The notes below the pieces were generated by a model. That model saw nothing but the letters and a program-made list of their open reading frames with translations, had not been told where the DNA came from and did not search any database. DNA of 64,000 nt from Solirubrobacterales bacterium (GTDB lineage Bacteria > Actinomycetota > Thermoleophilia > Solirubrobacterales > Solirubrobacteraceae): contig DAHUYL010000056.1 in NCBI GenBank assembly GCA_027315255.1, positions 47,831-111,830 of the forward strand, written 5' to 3'. The position numbers and the translations under genes are program-made. Positions 1 through 10,550 of this stretch are shown here, piece by piece. Each line of letters opens with the position of its first letter. Positions within the stretch are counted from its first letter, which is position 1.

Positions 1-524
1 GGCGCTGCCGAGCAGGTCCAGGGGTGCACGGCTGCGACCAGGTGCTCGGCGGAGAAGATCTGGATCGCGTGGTCGAGCGCGACGGTGGTGCCGACCGCGT
101 TCGTGCCGGCGTCCGACTCCGCCCACGATGCGCCCTCCTGGAAGCCCATCGCGCGGGCGCGCTCGACCGCGCACGGGTCGCCCGTGACCCACAGCAGGCT
201 CGCCTCGGCGTCGGCGATCGCGACCACGTGCCTGGCGTCGCCGTCGAGGTTCGCGAGCGTCTCGAAGATCGCGTGCACCGCGGGCGCGAGCGGCGAGACC
301 GCGCGTCGCCGCTCGAGCTCGTCGTGTGCGAGCCGGACGGCCGAGCCATCGGCGTCCGGGACGACGCCGGCGGCCAGGCTGCGCCGCCAGCTCGCGAGCA
401 CGAGCTCGCGCACTCCGCTCGTGGGCTCGTCACGCCCGAGCGCGAGCTCGTGGGCACGGCTCAGCTCCCGCGCGAGCACGCGAGGGTCCGTCGCCGCGTC
501 GACGGCAATCCACGGATTGCGCAC
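1..524 (-). CDS. GAF-domain transcriptional regulator (AcoR-like N-terminal region), partial at window edge
   Basis: Minus-strand reading from GTG at 524 gives MRNPWIAVDAATDPRVLARELSRAHELALG...VRELVLASWRRSLAAGV...HAIFETLANLDGDARHVVAIADAEASLLWVTGD; SD-like gagaggcgag upstream. The listed + strand ORFs here are antisense shadows. Confidence 0.7.
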   Translation of the reverse strand, partial: MRNPWIAVDAATDPRVLARELSRAHELALGRDEPTSGVRELVLASWRRSLAAGVVPDADGSAVRLAHDELERRRAVSPLAPAVHAIFETLANLDGDARHVVAIADAEASLLWVTGDPCAVERARAMGFQEGASWAESDAGTNAVGTTVALDHAIQIFSAEHLVAAVHPWTCSAA

Positions 525-637
525 TGTCGCTCGCCTCTCTGCTGATCGAGCGTAGCCGATCATGCCGCATGGTCGAGCGGTTGCAATGACCCGGGTAAGC
601 GTGGAAACCCGTCGAGCGGGCGCGATACTCCGCAACC

Positions 638-2695
638 GTGACGTTTCACTCGATCTACCGCCACGGGTTCGTGCGGGTGGCAGCTGCCGTCCCGCGCGTG
701 CATCTGGGCGATCCGCAGGCCAACGTCGAGCGCACGCTCGCGCTAGCCCGGACCGCCGCCGAGCAGGACGCGGCGCTGGTCGTGTTCCCCGAGCTGGGGT
801 TGTCGGCGTACACCAACGACGATCTGTTCCACCAGGCCGCGCTGCTGGACGCCGTCGACAGCGGGCTCGAGCGACTCGTCTCCGAGAGCGCCGGCCTCGC
901 GCCGCTGATCGTCGTCGGCGCGCCGCTGCGCTGCGAGCAGGGGCTGTTCAACGCCGCGGTCGCGATCCACCGCGGCCGGGTGCTCGGCGCGATCCCGAAG
1001 AGCTACCTGCCCGAGTACCGCGAGTTCTACGAGAAGCGCCAGTTCCGCGCCGCCCGAGACCTGATCGGGGGTGACGTCGTGATCGCGGGCTCGGCCGTGC
1101 CGTTCGGCCCCGACATCGTGTTCGAATGCAGCGACGTCCCCGGGTTCGCGGTGTTCGTCGAGATCTGCGAGGACGTCTGGGCCGCGATCCCGCCGAGCAG
1201 CTGGGGCGCGCTCGCGGGCGCCACGGTGCTCGCGAACCTGTCCGCCTCCAACATCACGGTCGGCAAGTCCGACTACCGCCACCTGCTGTGCGCCGCGCAT
1301 TCGGCGCGGACGCTGTCGGCGTACCTGTACACGGCGGCCGGGCTTGGCGAATCGACGACCGACCTTGCCTGGGACGGGCAGGCGATGATCTGCGAGAACG
1401 GCGACCTGCTCGCCCAGACCGCGCGGTTCCCTGCTGATGACGAGCTGGTGCTGGCCGACGTCGACCTGGCGCGGCTGCTGGCCGATCGGGCCACGCTGAG
1501 CTCGTGGACCGACTCGCTCCACGACCACCACGAGCGGCTGCGGCGCGTGCGCAGGGTGAGCTTCCGGTTCGGGGTGCCGGAGCGGCCGGTCGCGCTGGCG
1601 CGCGAGATCGAGCGCTTCCCGTACGTGCCGTCGAACCCGGCGGTGCGCAACGAGCGCTGCGAGGAGGTCTACCTGATCCAGGTCAACGGACTCGAGACCC
1701 GGCTGCGGGCGACCGGGATCGAGAAGCTCGTGATCGGCGTGTCCGGTGGTCTGGACTCGACGCACGCTCTGATCGTCGCGGCGCGGGTGCTCGACCGGCT
1801 GGGGCTGCCGCGCTCGAACGTGCTCGGCTACACGATGCCGGGGTTCGCGACGAGCCGCTCGACGCTCGCCAACGCGCACGCGTTGATGCGGGCGCTCGGC
1901 GTCAGCGCGCGCGAGATCGACATCCGCCCGGCCGCGCAGCAGATGCTGAGCGATCTCGACCATCCGGCCTGCCGCGGCGAGCCCCTGTACGACGTCACCT
2001 ACGAGAACGTGCAGGCCGGCGAGCGGACCTCGCACCTGTTCCGGCTCGCGAACCTGCACGGCGGCCTGGTGGTCGGCACCGGCGACCTGTCCGAGCTCGC
2101 GCTTGGGTGGAGCACGTACGGGGTCGGCGACCACATGTCGCACTACAACGTCAACGCCTCGGTCCCCAAGACGCTGATCCAGTTCCTCGTGCGGTGGGCG
2201 ATCGACACCGACCAGTTCGGCGCGCAGGCGGGCCGGGTGCTCGAGGCGGTGCTCGGCACGGCGATCTCGCCTGAGCTCGTCCCGGCGACCGACCCCGACG
2301 CCGATTCGCCCGAGCAGCACTCCGAGCTGATCGTCGGTCCGTACGAGCTCCAGGACTTCTTCCTGTACTGGACCGTGCGGTTCGGCGCCAGCCCGAGCAC
2401 GGTCGCGTGGCTGGCCCACCACGCCTGGGGCGACCGCGACGCCGGCCGCTGGCCGGACCTGATCCCGCTCGAGCGGCGCAACCAGTACACGCTGGCGGAG
2501 ATCAAGCACTGGCTCGGCGTGTTCCTCGACCGCTTCTTTCGCACGAGCCAGTTCAAGCGCTCGGCGATCCCGAACGCGCCGAAGGTCGGTTCCGGTGGGT
2601 CACTGTCGCCGCGTGGCGACTGGCGGGCCCCGAGCGACGCGAGCGCGGCTGCGTGGCTCGACGAGCTCGCGCGCGAGGTACCCGATGAAGCCTGA
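638..2695 (+). CDS. nadE: Glutamine-dependent NAD(+) synthetase (nitrilase domain + NAD synthase domain)
   Basis: 685 aa; nitrilase N-domain ([26 protein letters not shown]) and SGGLDST ATP-PP loop; GTG start. Confidence 0.93.
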   Translation: MTFHSIYRHGFVRVAAAVPRVHLGDPQANVERTLALARTAAEQDAALVVFPELGLSAYTNDDLFHQAALLDAVDSGLERLVSESAGLAPLIVVGAPLRCEQGLFNAAVAIHRGRVLGAIPKSYLPEYREFYEKRQFRAARDLIGGDVVIAGSAVPFGPDIVFECSDVPGFAVFVEICEDVWAAIPPSSWGALAGATVLANLSASNITVGKSDYRHLLCAAHSARTLSAYLYTAAGLGESTTDLAWDGQAMICENGDLLAQTARFPADDELVLADVDLARLLADRATLSSWTDSLHDHHERLRRVRRVSFRFGVPERPVALAREIERFPYVPSNPAVRNERCEEVYLIQVNGLETRLRATGIEKLVIGVSGGLDSTHALIVAARVLDRLGLPRSNVLGYTMPGFATSRSTLANAHALMRALGVSAREIDIRPAAQQMLSDLDHPACRGEPLYDVTYENVQAGERTSHLFRLANLHGGLVVGTGDLSELALGWSTYGVGDHMSHYNVNASVPKTLIQFLVRWAIDTDQFGAQAGRVLEAVLGTAISPELVPATDPDADSPEQHSELIVGPYELQDFFLYWTVRFGASPSTVAWLAHHAWGDRDAGRWPDLIPLERRNQYTLAEIKHWLGVFLDRFFRTSQFKRSAIPNAPKVGSGGSLSPRGDWRAPSDASAAAWLDELAREVPDEA

Positions 2696-2715
2696 CGCGT
2701 GACATCCTGCGCCGC

Positions 2716-4095
2716 ATGAAGGCGGTGGAGAAGATGCGGGCGGCCGGGCAGACCGAGGAGGCCGTCCGGAGCTTCGAGTCGGCGCTGTCGCGCGTGCGCG
2801 ACGGCGTGCAGACGCTGCTGCCAAGCTCGGAGCTCGAGCCGGTCCAGGGGGTGGCGGCGCTGGCTGAGCTGCCCGACGTGGATGCTGCGGATGCGCTCGC
2901 CTCGGTGGCGGTGATCAAGCTGAACGGCGGGCTCGCGACGAGCATGGGGCTCGAGCAGCCGAAGTCGCTGGTCGAGGCGCGCGAGGGCGCCTCGTTCCTG
3001 GACGTGATCGCTCGGCAGATCCTGTCGCTGCGGCGGCGCTGGTCGGTGACGCTGCCGCTGGTGCTGATGAACAGCGAGGTCACCCGGGCGCCGACCGACG
3101 CGGCGCTGGCCGCCCACCCGGAGCTGGCGGTGCCCGGGATCGCCGCGGACTTCCTGCAGAGCATGATCCCGAAGCTGACCCGCGATTCGCTCGAGCCGGT
3201 CGCCTGGCCGGCCAACCCCGAGCTCGAATGGTGCCCGCCGGGTCACGGCGACGTGTACGCGTCGCTGCGCGGCTCCGGGATGCTGGCTGCGTTGCTCGAG
3301 CACGGCTACGGCTACACGATGATCTCCAATGCCGACAACCTCGGCTCGACCGTCGACCCGCGGATCGCCGCCTACGTGGCGACGGAGCGGATCCCGTTCC
3401 TGATGGAGGTAGTCGAGGGGACCGAGGCCGATCGCAAGGGGGGGCACCTCGCGCGGCGGCTGGCCGACGGGCGCCTGGTGCTCCGCGAGACGGCGCAGAC
3501 GCCGCCGCAGGACGCCGACTCGTTCCGTGACTACCGGCGCTGGCGCTACTACAACACGAACTCGCTGTGGGTCTCGCTCGAGGTGCTCGAGCAGACGCTC
3601 GCGGCGCGTGACGGCGGGCTCGAGCTCCCGGTGATCGTCAACCACAAGACCGTCGACCCGCGCGATCCGGGGTCCGCGGCCGTGGTTCAGCTCGAGAGCG
3701 CGATGGGGGCAGCGGTCGGGAGCTTCGCGGATGCCCGGCTGCTGCTCGTGCCGCGCACCCGGTTCGTGCCGGTCAAGACGACCGACGACCTGCTGCTGTT
3801 GCGCTCCGACGTGTACCGCCTCGGCGACGGGGGGGAGGTCGCGCCGGCAGCCGGCCCGGGTGGCCGCGGCCAGGTCGGCCGGCTGCCGTATGTGGAGCTC
3901 GACCCCCTCCACTACAAGCTGCTCGACCAGTTCGAGCAGCGGTTTCCGGACGGGCCACCGTCGTTGCGCGGCGCCGAGCGGCTCGTGGTCGAGGGCGATG
4001 TCACGTTTGGCGCAGGCGTGGTCGTTCGCGGCGCGGTCGAGCTGCACGCGGACGAGCCGCTGACGATCGCCGCCGGAACGGTGCTGGAGGGTTAG
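2716..4095 (+). CDS. UTP--glucose-1-phosphate uridylyltransferase (UDPGP family)
   Basis: 459 aa; VIKLNGGLATSMG, NADNLGSTVDPRI, YYNTNSLWVSL, NHKTVDP motifs. Confidence 0.88.
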   Translation: MKAVEKMRAAGQTEEAVRSFESALSRVRDGVQTLLPSSELEPVQGVAALAELPDVDAADALASVAVIKLNGGLATSMGLEQPKSLVEAREGASFLDVIARQILSLRRRWSVTLPLVLMNSEVTRAPTDAALAAHPELAVPGIAADFLQSMIPKLTRDSLEPVAWPANPELEWCPPGHGDVYASLRGSGMLAALLEHGYGYTMISNADNLGSTVDPRIAAYVATERIPFLMEVVEGTEADRKGGHLARRLADGRLVLRETAQTPPQDADSFRDYRRWRYYNTNSLWVSLEVLEQTLAARDGGLELPVIVNHKTVDPRDPGSAAVVQLESAMGAAVGSFADARLLLVPRTRFVPVKTTDDLLLLRSDVYRLGDGGEVAPAAGPGGRGQVGRLPYVELDPLHYKLLDQFEQRFPDGPPSLRGAERLVVEGDVTFGAGVVVRGAVELHADEPLTIAAGTVLEG

Positions 4096-4102
4096 CCGGG
4101 CG

Positions 4103-4567
4103 ATGGAGGTCGAGCGCAAGTGGCTGGTGCGCGAGCCACCGGCCGGCGTGCTCGCCTACGCAGCCGAGCCGATCGACCAGGGCTATCTGGCGATCTGCGA
4201 CGACGGCACCGAGGTGCGAGTGCGCCGCCGCGGCGAGCGCTGCTCGCTGACGGTCAAGTCGGGGCGGGGGCTCGAGCGCAACGAGTTCGAGACCCCGCTG
4301 TCGGGTGACCAGTTCGAGGCGCTGTGGCCCGCGACCGCAGGCCGGCGCGTGCAGAAGACCCGCCGGGCGCTGCCCGGCCCGAACGGGCTGACGATCGAGC
4401 TCGATCTGTTCGCCGGAGCGCTTGCCGGGCTCGTCGTGGCCGAGGTCGAGTTCGCCGACGTGGCGGCGGCGCAGCAGTTCGATGCGCCCGCCTGGTTCGG
4501 GCGCGAGGTGACCGGCGAAGCGGTGTACTCGAATCAACGGCTGGCGGTCCAGGGAAAGCCCGGCTGA
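4103..4567 (+). CDS. CYTH domain protein (triphosphate tunnel metalloenzyme-like)
   Basis: MEVERKWLV start (ExExK motif), alternating charged residues, FETPLSGDQFEALWP. Confidence 0.85.
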   Translation: MEVERKWLVREPPAGVLAYAAEPIDQGYLAICDDGTEVRVRRRGERCSLTVKSGRGLERNEFETPLSGDQFEALWPATAGRRVQKTRRALPGPNGLTIELDLFAGALAGLVVAEVEFADVAAAQQFDAPAWFGREVTGEAVYSNQRLAVQGKPG

Positions 4568-4645
4568 CGGCGGCGAGCGCGTCCGGGTCGGGGAACTGAC
4601 CAGTTCCTACTGGCAGACCGGGAAAACTACGGATAATCTCTGGAC

Positions 4646-5317
4646 GTGAGCGACGTTCAGGCAGAGGTGGCGACCGACGGGACGCCGGGTCGGAGGATCC
4701 GGATCGTGCTCGCCGACGACCACCGTGTGGTCCGCGCCGGGCTGCGGTTGCTGCTCGAGAGCGAGGAGGACTTCGAGGTGCTCGCCGAAGCCGGCGACAC
4801 CGCCGAGTCGACTCGCAAGGTCTCGGCATTCCGGCCCGACGTCCTGATCCTCGACCTGAACATGCCCGGGGAGCCGCCGATCGAGGCGATCCCGCGCCTG
4901 CGCCAGACCGATCCGGACACCCAGATCGTCGTGCTGACGATGCAGAGCGACCCGGCCTTCGCCCGCGATGCGCTGCGCGCCGGCGCCGTCGGATACGTGC
5001 TGAAGGAGGCGGCCGACACCGAGCTGGTCGAGGCGGTGCGCCACGCCGCCCAGGGGCGCACGTACCTGAACCCGAGCCTGGGTGCCCGCCTCGCAGCCGA
5101 GCCGACCGATCGGCCGCCGGCGCCCGACGCGCTGTCGTCGCGGGAGGTCGAGGTGCTGCGCCTGATCGCGCGCGGGCACACCAACGCCGAGATCGCGGGC
5201 AAGCTGTACCTCAGCGTGCGCACGGTCGAGTCACACCGGGCCCACATCCAGCGCAAGACGGGCCGGACCAGCCGCGCTGCGCTCGTGGCCTACGCGCAAG
5301 AGCACGGACTGGGCTGA
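4646..5317 (+). CDS. LuxR/NarL-family response regulator
   Basis: Receiver domain (VLADDHRVVRAGL, LILDLNMPG) plus LuxR HTH (LSSREVEVLRLIARGHTNAEIAGKLYLSVRTVESHRAHI). Confidence 0.92.
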   Translation: MSDVQAEVATDGTPGRRIRIVLADDHRVVRAGLRLLLESEEDFEVLAEAGDTAESTRKVSAFRPDVLILDLNMPGEPPIEAIPRLRQTDPDTQIVVLTMQSDPAFARDALRAGAVGYVLKEAADTELVEAVRHAAQGRTYLNPSLGARLAAEPTDRPPAPDALSSREVEVLRLIARGHTNAEIAGKLYLSVRTVESHRAHIQRKTGRTSRAALVAYAQEHGLG

Positions 5318-5334
5318 CCGACCCACTCGATCGT

Positions 5335-5360
5335 CGAGACGGCCGCCGCGGAGCGTCTCG
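5335..5360. terminator. Candidate bidirectional terminator between convergent genes
   Basis: CGAGACG (5335-5341) / CGTCTCG (5354-5360) inverted repeat in the 58-bp convergent gap. Confidence 0.4.
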
Positions 5361-5375
5361 GTTCTCGTCGGCTCG

Positions 5376-7043
5376 CTACTGCCCGAGGGCGCCTGCGAGC
5401 TCGTCGCGCGTCGCCGGCATCCGTGCCGACAGCGGCTCGGGGAGCGCCAGCGGCGCGCTCCCGCTGCGTCGGGAGGCGCTCGCCGCCGTCCGGTGCGCGC
5501 GCCACGCCGCCGCCGCGGTCGACGAGTGGCGGGAGCCGGACTTCCACGTGACCGCCACGGGCGGCTTCTGCAGGAGCAACGCCCAGGTCGCCGCGCTGAT
5601 CACGCCGGTCGGCTGCAGACCGTGCTGCGTTTGAAACTCGCTCACCGCCCGCTGCGTCGGGACACCGAACACGCCGTTGATCGGGGTGCTGATGCCGGCC
5701 CCGACCAGGTGCTCCTGCGCCCACACGACGAGGTCGCCGGCGGCCTTGCGCGCGAGCGTCGCGACCTGGTTGCTCGCCGCCGAGCGCGGCGCGGCGGGTG
5801 TCTGGCCTGAGACCGCGCGCCACTGCGGGACGGCAGCTGACTGCCAGTCCCACCACGACACGCCGCTCGCGCCGTACGGGTGCAGCAGCCCGATGAACTG
5901 GCGGATCGCGCGGGCCGGGGGCCGGTCGAACACCTGGCCGAGCGGCACGATCGGCCGCTGGTAGAGCCGGTTGAACTCGTAGGTGTGGGCGTAGACCGTC
6001 GTGACCGTCGTCCCGATCAGCTGCCAGTACATCTGCGGGGAGCTGAACTGCGCGCCATTCGGGCCGAGGAACACGGAGTAGGGAAAGCTCGGGTGGAAGT
6101 CGACGTACGGGAAGCCGGCCAGCGCGACCGGGAACCTCGCCCCGATCAGCTTGCGCAGCGTCTGCATGTAGATCTGCGCCTGGACGTACTCGCCCTCGTA
6201 CTCGGACTCGGCGTCGATCAGCAGGCAGTCCGCGCCGTCCCGGACTGCCTGGGCACCGACCTGCGCCTCGAACACCGGATGGCGGCCGTACACGTACTGC
6301 CACGCGCACACGCGAAGGTGCGAGTCATGCAGTCGCGCCACCAGCCCGGCATTGAACTGCGACCACATCTGGGTGCCGTCGCCGCTCTTGATCATCAGCG
6401 TCGCAACGCCGTAGGCGCGCGCCTGCGACACGATCGCCGCGACGTTGCCGTGGTCTGTCGCCTTCATGACCCACACCCACATTCCGCGGCCCGCGAACGG
6501 GTTGCCGCCGGGAGCCGGCGGGAGCGCCGGCGTCGTGGGCGTCGCCGATGGAGTCGTGGGGGTGTGCGTGGTCGCGCACGCCGCCGGCGACGTCGCCCCG
6601 GTGGTCGCGGTGCCGCTCGTCGTCGAGGTCGTGACCGTGGTGGTCGGGGTCGTGCCGGTTGTCGTCGGGGTGGTGAGCGTGGTGGTCGGGGTCGCGCCGG
6701 TTGTCGTCGGGGTGGTGAGCGTCGTGCTCGTGGGCGCGATCGTCGTGTTCGTGGGTGTGGCCGTCGTGTTCGTGGGTGTGGCCGTCGCGCACGTCGTCGT
6801 GCTCGAGCCGCCGGGCCCGCTGCTGCCCGCCCCGGTGCCCGTTGTCCTCGTCGTCCCTGTCCCCAGCCCCGCGCCGCCGCTGCCAGGACCCGTGGCAGCG
6901 CTTGCCGCGGGCGTGCCGCCACCGGCACTCGGGGCAAGCGCGATCGCCGCCAGCGGGCCGAGAACCGCCGTCGCCAGCGCCGCCGAGAGCAGCGCCAGCA
7001 GCCGCCGGACCGGCGACTGCAGCCGCTTGTGCGAGCCCTTCAT
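5376..7043 (-). CDS. Secreted glycosidase-like protein with Thr-rich linker and C-terminal peptidoglycan-binding (PGBD1-type) domain
   Basis: MKGSHKRLQ... signal/TM; long (T/P/A/G) linker; GMWVWVMKATDHGNVAAIV...; C-term GVFGVPTQRAVSEFQTQHGLQPTGVISAATW. Confidence 0.75.
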   Translation of the reverse strand: MKGSHKRLQSPVRRLLALLSAALATAVLGPLAAIALAPSAGGGTPAASAATGPGSGGAGLGTGTTRTTGTGAGSSGPGGSSTTTCATATPTNTTATPTNTTIAPTSTTLTTPTTTGATPTTTLTTPTTTGTTPTTTVTTSTTSGTATTGATSPAACATTHTPTTPSATPTTPALPPAPGGNPFAGRGMWVWVMKATDHGNVAAIVSQARAYGVATLMIKSGDGTQMWSQFNAGLVARLHDSHLRVCAWQYVYGRHPVFEAQVGAQAVRDGADCLLIDAESEYEGEYVQAQIYMQTLRKLIGARFPVALAGFPYVDFHPSFPYSVFLGPNGAQFSSPQMYWQLIGTTVTTVYAHTYEFNRLYQRPIVPLGQVFDRPPARAIRQFIGLLHPYGASGVSWWDWQSAAVPQWRAVSGQTPAAPRSAASNQVATLARKAAGDLVVWAQEHLVGAGISTPINGVFGVPTQRAVSEFQTQHGLQPTGVISAATWALLLQKPPVAVTWKSGSRHSSTAAAAWRAHRTAASASRRSGSAPLALPEPLSARMPATRDELAGALGQ

Positions 7044-7056
7044 GCGGCACACGAAC

Positions 7057-7815
7057 CTAGCGGATCGGACGCGATTTGGTCGCACGGCGCGTTGCCGCGT
7101 TGCTCCTCGCCCTGGCTGCGGTCTCGATCGCCGTGCGCGCCTCCGCGGGGGTCGGGGCGGTGCCCGGCAGCGACGTGCCGGTCGGCCGGAGCGCCGCCAG
7201 CATCAGCTCCAGGTAGCGGTACATGAGCACCTTCTGGTCGGCCGCTGGGATGTCGCACACGGTCGCGAGCATGTGCAGGATCACGCCGAGATCGCCGGGG
7301 GCGAGATCTTCACGCAGCACCCCTGCCGCGCGCCCTCGCTCGATCAGCTCCAGCAGCAGCGGCTCGGTCTGCGCGTCGAGGCGCTCGAGCCACTCGTCCG
7401 CGAACCCGGGCTTGAACACGTCGACCAAGCCGCGGCGTGCGCTCAACAGCTCGAGCGTGCGGGTCAGGAACTGGGTGATCCCCTGCCACGGGTCGGGGGT
7501 GGCGGCTGCGTCCTGCGCGATCGTGACGGCCTCCTCGATCTGCTGCTGCAGGAACGCCCCGATGAGCGCGTGCTTGTTGGCGAAGTGCCGGTAGGCGGTG
7601 GCAACGTTGACCCCTGCCTCGGCGGCGATGTCGTCGAGCGTCACGGACAGGCCGCGGGCCGTGAACAGCCGCTCGGCGGCGTCGATCAGCGCCTGGCGGT
7701 TGCGGGCTGCGTCGGCACGCAGTCGGCGCGGCTGGACGAAGGTCACGACGGCGCCGACACCGGCGCCGGTGCCGGACGCCTCGAGTGGCTGCGTTTCGAG
7801 CGGCGCAGGTGTCAT
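7057..7815 (-). CDS. TetR/AcrR family transcriptional regulator
   Basis: RNRQALIDAAERLFTARGLSVTLDDIAAEAGVNVATAYRHFANKHALI HTH; 4-nt overlap with the upstream MFS gene. Confidence 0.9.
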   Translation of the reverse strand: MTPAPLETQPLEASGTGAGVGAVVTFVQPRRLRADAARNRQALIDAAERLFTARGLSVTLDDIAAEAGVNVATAYRHFANKHALIGAFLQQQIEEAVTIAQDAAATPDPWQGITQFLTRTLELLSARRGLVDVFKPGFADEWLERLDAQTEPLLLELIERGRAAGVLREDLAPGDLGVILHMLATVCDIPAADQKVLMYRYLELMLAALRPTGTSLPGTAPTPAEARTAIETAARARSNAATRRATKSRPIR

Positions 7816-9332
7816 GCGGGGATTGTGACCTCGCCGATGCCCTCGTTGGCCGCGAGATCAGGCACGCCTGGCCGCAGCAGCGGCGCGACCACCAGTGCGG
7901 CGAGGGCGAACACGGCGGCTCCCACCCAGAAGGCCACGGTGTAGCTGTGCACGGCTGCCTGCGCCGTCAGCAGCTTCATCGGTCGGCTGCCGGCGTGCAA
8001 CGAGATGAAGCTTGCAGCGGCGCTGGTGGCGATGCTGTTGAGCAGGGCGGTTCCGATCGAGCCGCCGATCTGCTGGGCGACGTTGATCGTCGCCGACGCA
8101 ACCCCGGCGTCCGAAGCGGCGACGCCGAGCGTGCCGAGGCTGAAGCAGGGCGCGAACACGAGGCCGAGGCCGATCGCGACCAGCACCAGCGACGGCAGGA
8201 TCGTCGGCACGTAGCTCGAGTGAAGGCCGATCCTGGTCATCAACGCCAGGCCGGCCGCCGCCAGCAGCAGCCCGGCTCCAACCAGCAGCCGTGGACTGAG
8301 TCGCCTGATCAGCACGGTGTTGGCGACCGCGGCGACGGCGATCACGATCCCGGTCAGCGGCAGGAACGCGAGCCCGGTCCTGACCGGGCTGTAGCCGAGG
8401 ATCGTCTCGAGGTAGTACGTGAGGAACAGGAACACCCCGTACATGCCGATCGAGGCGAGGAACATCGCCGTGTACGCCCCGCCACGGTTGCGGTCTCGGA
8501 CGACGCGCATCGGCAGCAGCGGATCGACGGCGCGGCGCTCGACCCAGACGAACGCGGCCAGCAGCACGATCCCGGCCGCCAGGAAGCCGAGCGTCTGGCC
8601 GTCGGTCCACCCGGCGCTGCCCGCCTTCAGGGCTGCGTGCGAGAGCCCGTACACCAGCGCGAACAGCCCGGAGCACGCCAGCAGGGTGCCGCGGCGGTCG
8701 ATCCGCACGCGCTGCTCCGCAGCGTGCGGGGCGAGCAGCGCGAGACCGCCGACGCTCGCAGCCACTGCGAACACGACGTTGACGTACATCGTGAACCGCC
8801 AGTTCAGGTACTCGGTGAGGATCCCGCCGAGCAGCAATCCGACCGACGCCCCGGCACCGGCGATCCCGCCGTAGATCCCGAACGCCTTGCCGCGCTCGTC
8901 GGGATGCGTGAAGGTCATCGTCAGAAGCGACAGCGCGGCCGGCGCCAGCAGTGCTCCGAACGCTCCCTGGATGGCGCGGCAGGCGGTCAGCATCGCGAAG
9001 CTCGTGGATGCGCCTCCGATCGCGGACGCGGCTGCGAATCCGAGCACGCCTGCGACGAACACGCGCCTACGACCGAACACGTCGGCGAGGCGGCCACCGA
9101 GCAGCAGCAGGCTGCCGAACGCGAGCGCGTACGCGGTCACGATCCATTGGCGGTCGGCATTGGAGAAGTGCAGGTCGGTCTGCGCGTGCGGGAGCGCGAT
9201 GCTCACGATCGTCGCGTCGAGCACCACCATCAGCTGGGCGATCGCAAGCACCGCGAGGACCCACCAGCGCCGGGCGTGACGGAGGTCCGCGGGCGCGGTC
9301 ACGCCCGCTGCGGGTGCGGTCAGAGCCGCCAT
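7812..9332 (-). CDS. MFS transporter, DHA2/EmrB-QacA type
   Basis: 506 aa; WWVLAVLAIAQLMVVLDATIVSIALP, LGGRLADVFGRRRVF. Confidence 0.92.
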   Translation of the reverse strand: MAALTAPAAGVTAPADLRHARRWWVLAVLAIAQLMVVLDATIVSIALPHAQTDLHFSNADRQWIVTAYALAFGSLLLLGGRLADVFGRRRVFVAGVLGFAAASAIGGASTSFAMLTACRAIQGAFGALLAPAALSLLTMTFTHPDERGKAFGIYGGIAGAGASVGLLLGGILTEYLNWRFTMYVNVVFAVAASVGGLALLAPHAAEQRVRIDRRGTLLACSGLFALVYGLSHAALKAGSAGWTDGQTLGFLAAGIVLLAAFVWVERRAVDPLLPMRVVRDRNRGGAYTAMFLASIGMYGVFLFLTYYLETILGYSPVRTGLAFLPLTGIVIAVAAVANTVLIRRLSPRLLVGAGLLLAAAGLALMTRIGLHSSYVPTILPSLVLVAIGLGLVFAPCFSLGTLGVAASDAGVASATINVAQQIGGSIGTALLNSIATSAAASFISLHAGSRPMKLLTAQAAVHSYTVAFWVGAAVFALAALVVAPLLRPGVPDLAANEGIGEVTIPA

Positions 9333-9345
9333 TCCGGTTCTCTTC

Positions 9346-9405
9346 CTAAACGAAGCTGCAATCTGCGTTTACAGTATCACAAGCGCAGATAGGTACTGCG
9401 TTTAG
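9346..9405. promoter_or_regulatory. Candidate TetR operator/promoter region for the MFS-tetR operon
   Basis: CTAAACG (9346-9352) inverted against CGTTTA (9366-9371) and a further CTGCGTTTAG copy (9397-9405 region); CTGCGTTTA occurs twice. Confidence 0.55.
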
Positions 9406-9491
9406 TCACGTGCATGGCGGGATGCCCGGCAGCTATCGTGCACTCGATGAGCGAGCGGGTGGGGCGAGCGACGAGGCGGACGGCGTCGCGA

Positions 9492-10522
9492 TGAGCGCTC
9501 GCGCCTGGTCGCTGTTCGCGGCGGTCTCGGTCGTCTGGGGGATCCCGTATCTGCTGATCAAGATCGCAGTCGACGGCGGCATGCCGCCGGTCGTGCTCGC
9601 GTGGGCGCGGATCGTGCTGGGGGCCGCGATCCTGCTGGGGCTCGCCCGCCGCGCCGGGGTCCTCGATCAGCTCAGGGGGCGCTGGCGGGTGCTGGTCGCC
9701 TACGCGGTCGTCGAGCTGTGCATCCCGTTCCCGCTGATCGCGCTCGGCGAGCGCCACGTCGCGTCTTCCTTGGCGGCGATCATCATCGCCTCGGTGCCGC
9801 TGCTGGTCGCACTGCTCGCGTTCCGCTACGACCCGACGGAGCGGACCGGCGGGCCGCAGCTGGCGGGCCTGCTCGTCGGGCTCGTCGGCGTGGTGCTGCT
9901 GGTCGGGCTCGACGCGTCGGGAAGCCTCGCGTCCCTGCTGGCCGCCGGGGCGGTGCTCGTGTCCGCCGGTGGCTACGCGACGGGCGCGATGATCCTGAAG
10001 CGCCACCTCGCCGGGCTCGACCCGCGCGCGACGATGGGGGCTGTCCTCGCGATCGCCGCGGTGCTGCTGACGCCGCTCGCGCTGATCGACGCGCCGAGCC
10101 GGATGCCGAGCGGTGGTGCGCTCGCCGCCGTGGGCGGGCTCGGCGTCGTGTGCACGGCACTCGCGTTCGTGCTGATGGCGGTGCTGATCGCCGAGATCGG
10201 GGCCGGGCGAGCGGTCGTCGTCACGTATGTCAACCCGGTTGTGGCGGTCGCGCTCGGCGTGACCCTGCTCGGTGAGCGGCCGGGCGCCGGGGCCGTCGCA
10301 GGACTGTTGCTGATCCTCGCGGGGTCGTGGCTGGCGACGGACGGCCGCCTGCCACCCGGCCTGCTGCGCAGCGTCAGGCGCTGGTTGCCGCGAACTCCCG
10401 CGGCTGGGTCGTGGCCACTGCGGCGGCTGGGTCTCCGCGGTGGATCGGGCGGAGGGCGACTGCGGCGAGCTGCCCGATCCGGGTTCTGTGCGGTCAGGTC
10501 GTTGGCCCGATCGTCTGCCTGA
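9492..10522 (+). CDS. EamA/DMT-family transporter
   Basis: MSARAWSLFAAVSVVWGIPYLLIKIAVDGGMPPVVLAWARIVLGA and multiple TM helices; start chosen by homology pattern. Confidence 0.88.
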
Positions 10523-10550
10523 GCGGCCGCGCCTCCCGCCTGCCAGACGA

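Noticed and set aside
743-2509. 588-aa minus-strand ORF opposite nadE
   Set aside because: Arg/Pro/His-rich antisense shadow of a clear NadE; typical of high-GC third-position bias.
2143-4119. 658-aa minus-strand ORF spanning the nadE end and UDPGP gene
   Set aside because: Crosses two real genes on the opposite strand; composition is artefactual.
7785-9392. 535-aa plus-strand ORF opposite the MFS transporter
   Set aside because: Low-complexity R/Q/H/D composition and no domain logic; antisense artefact.
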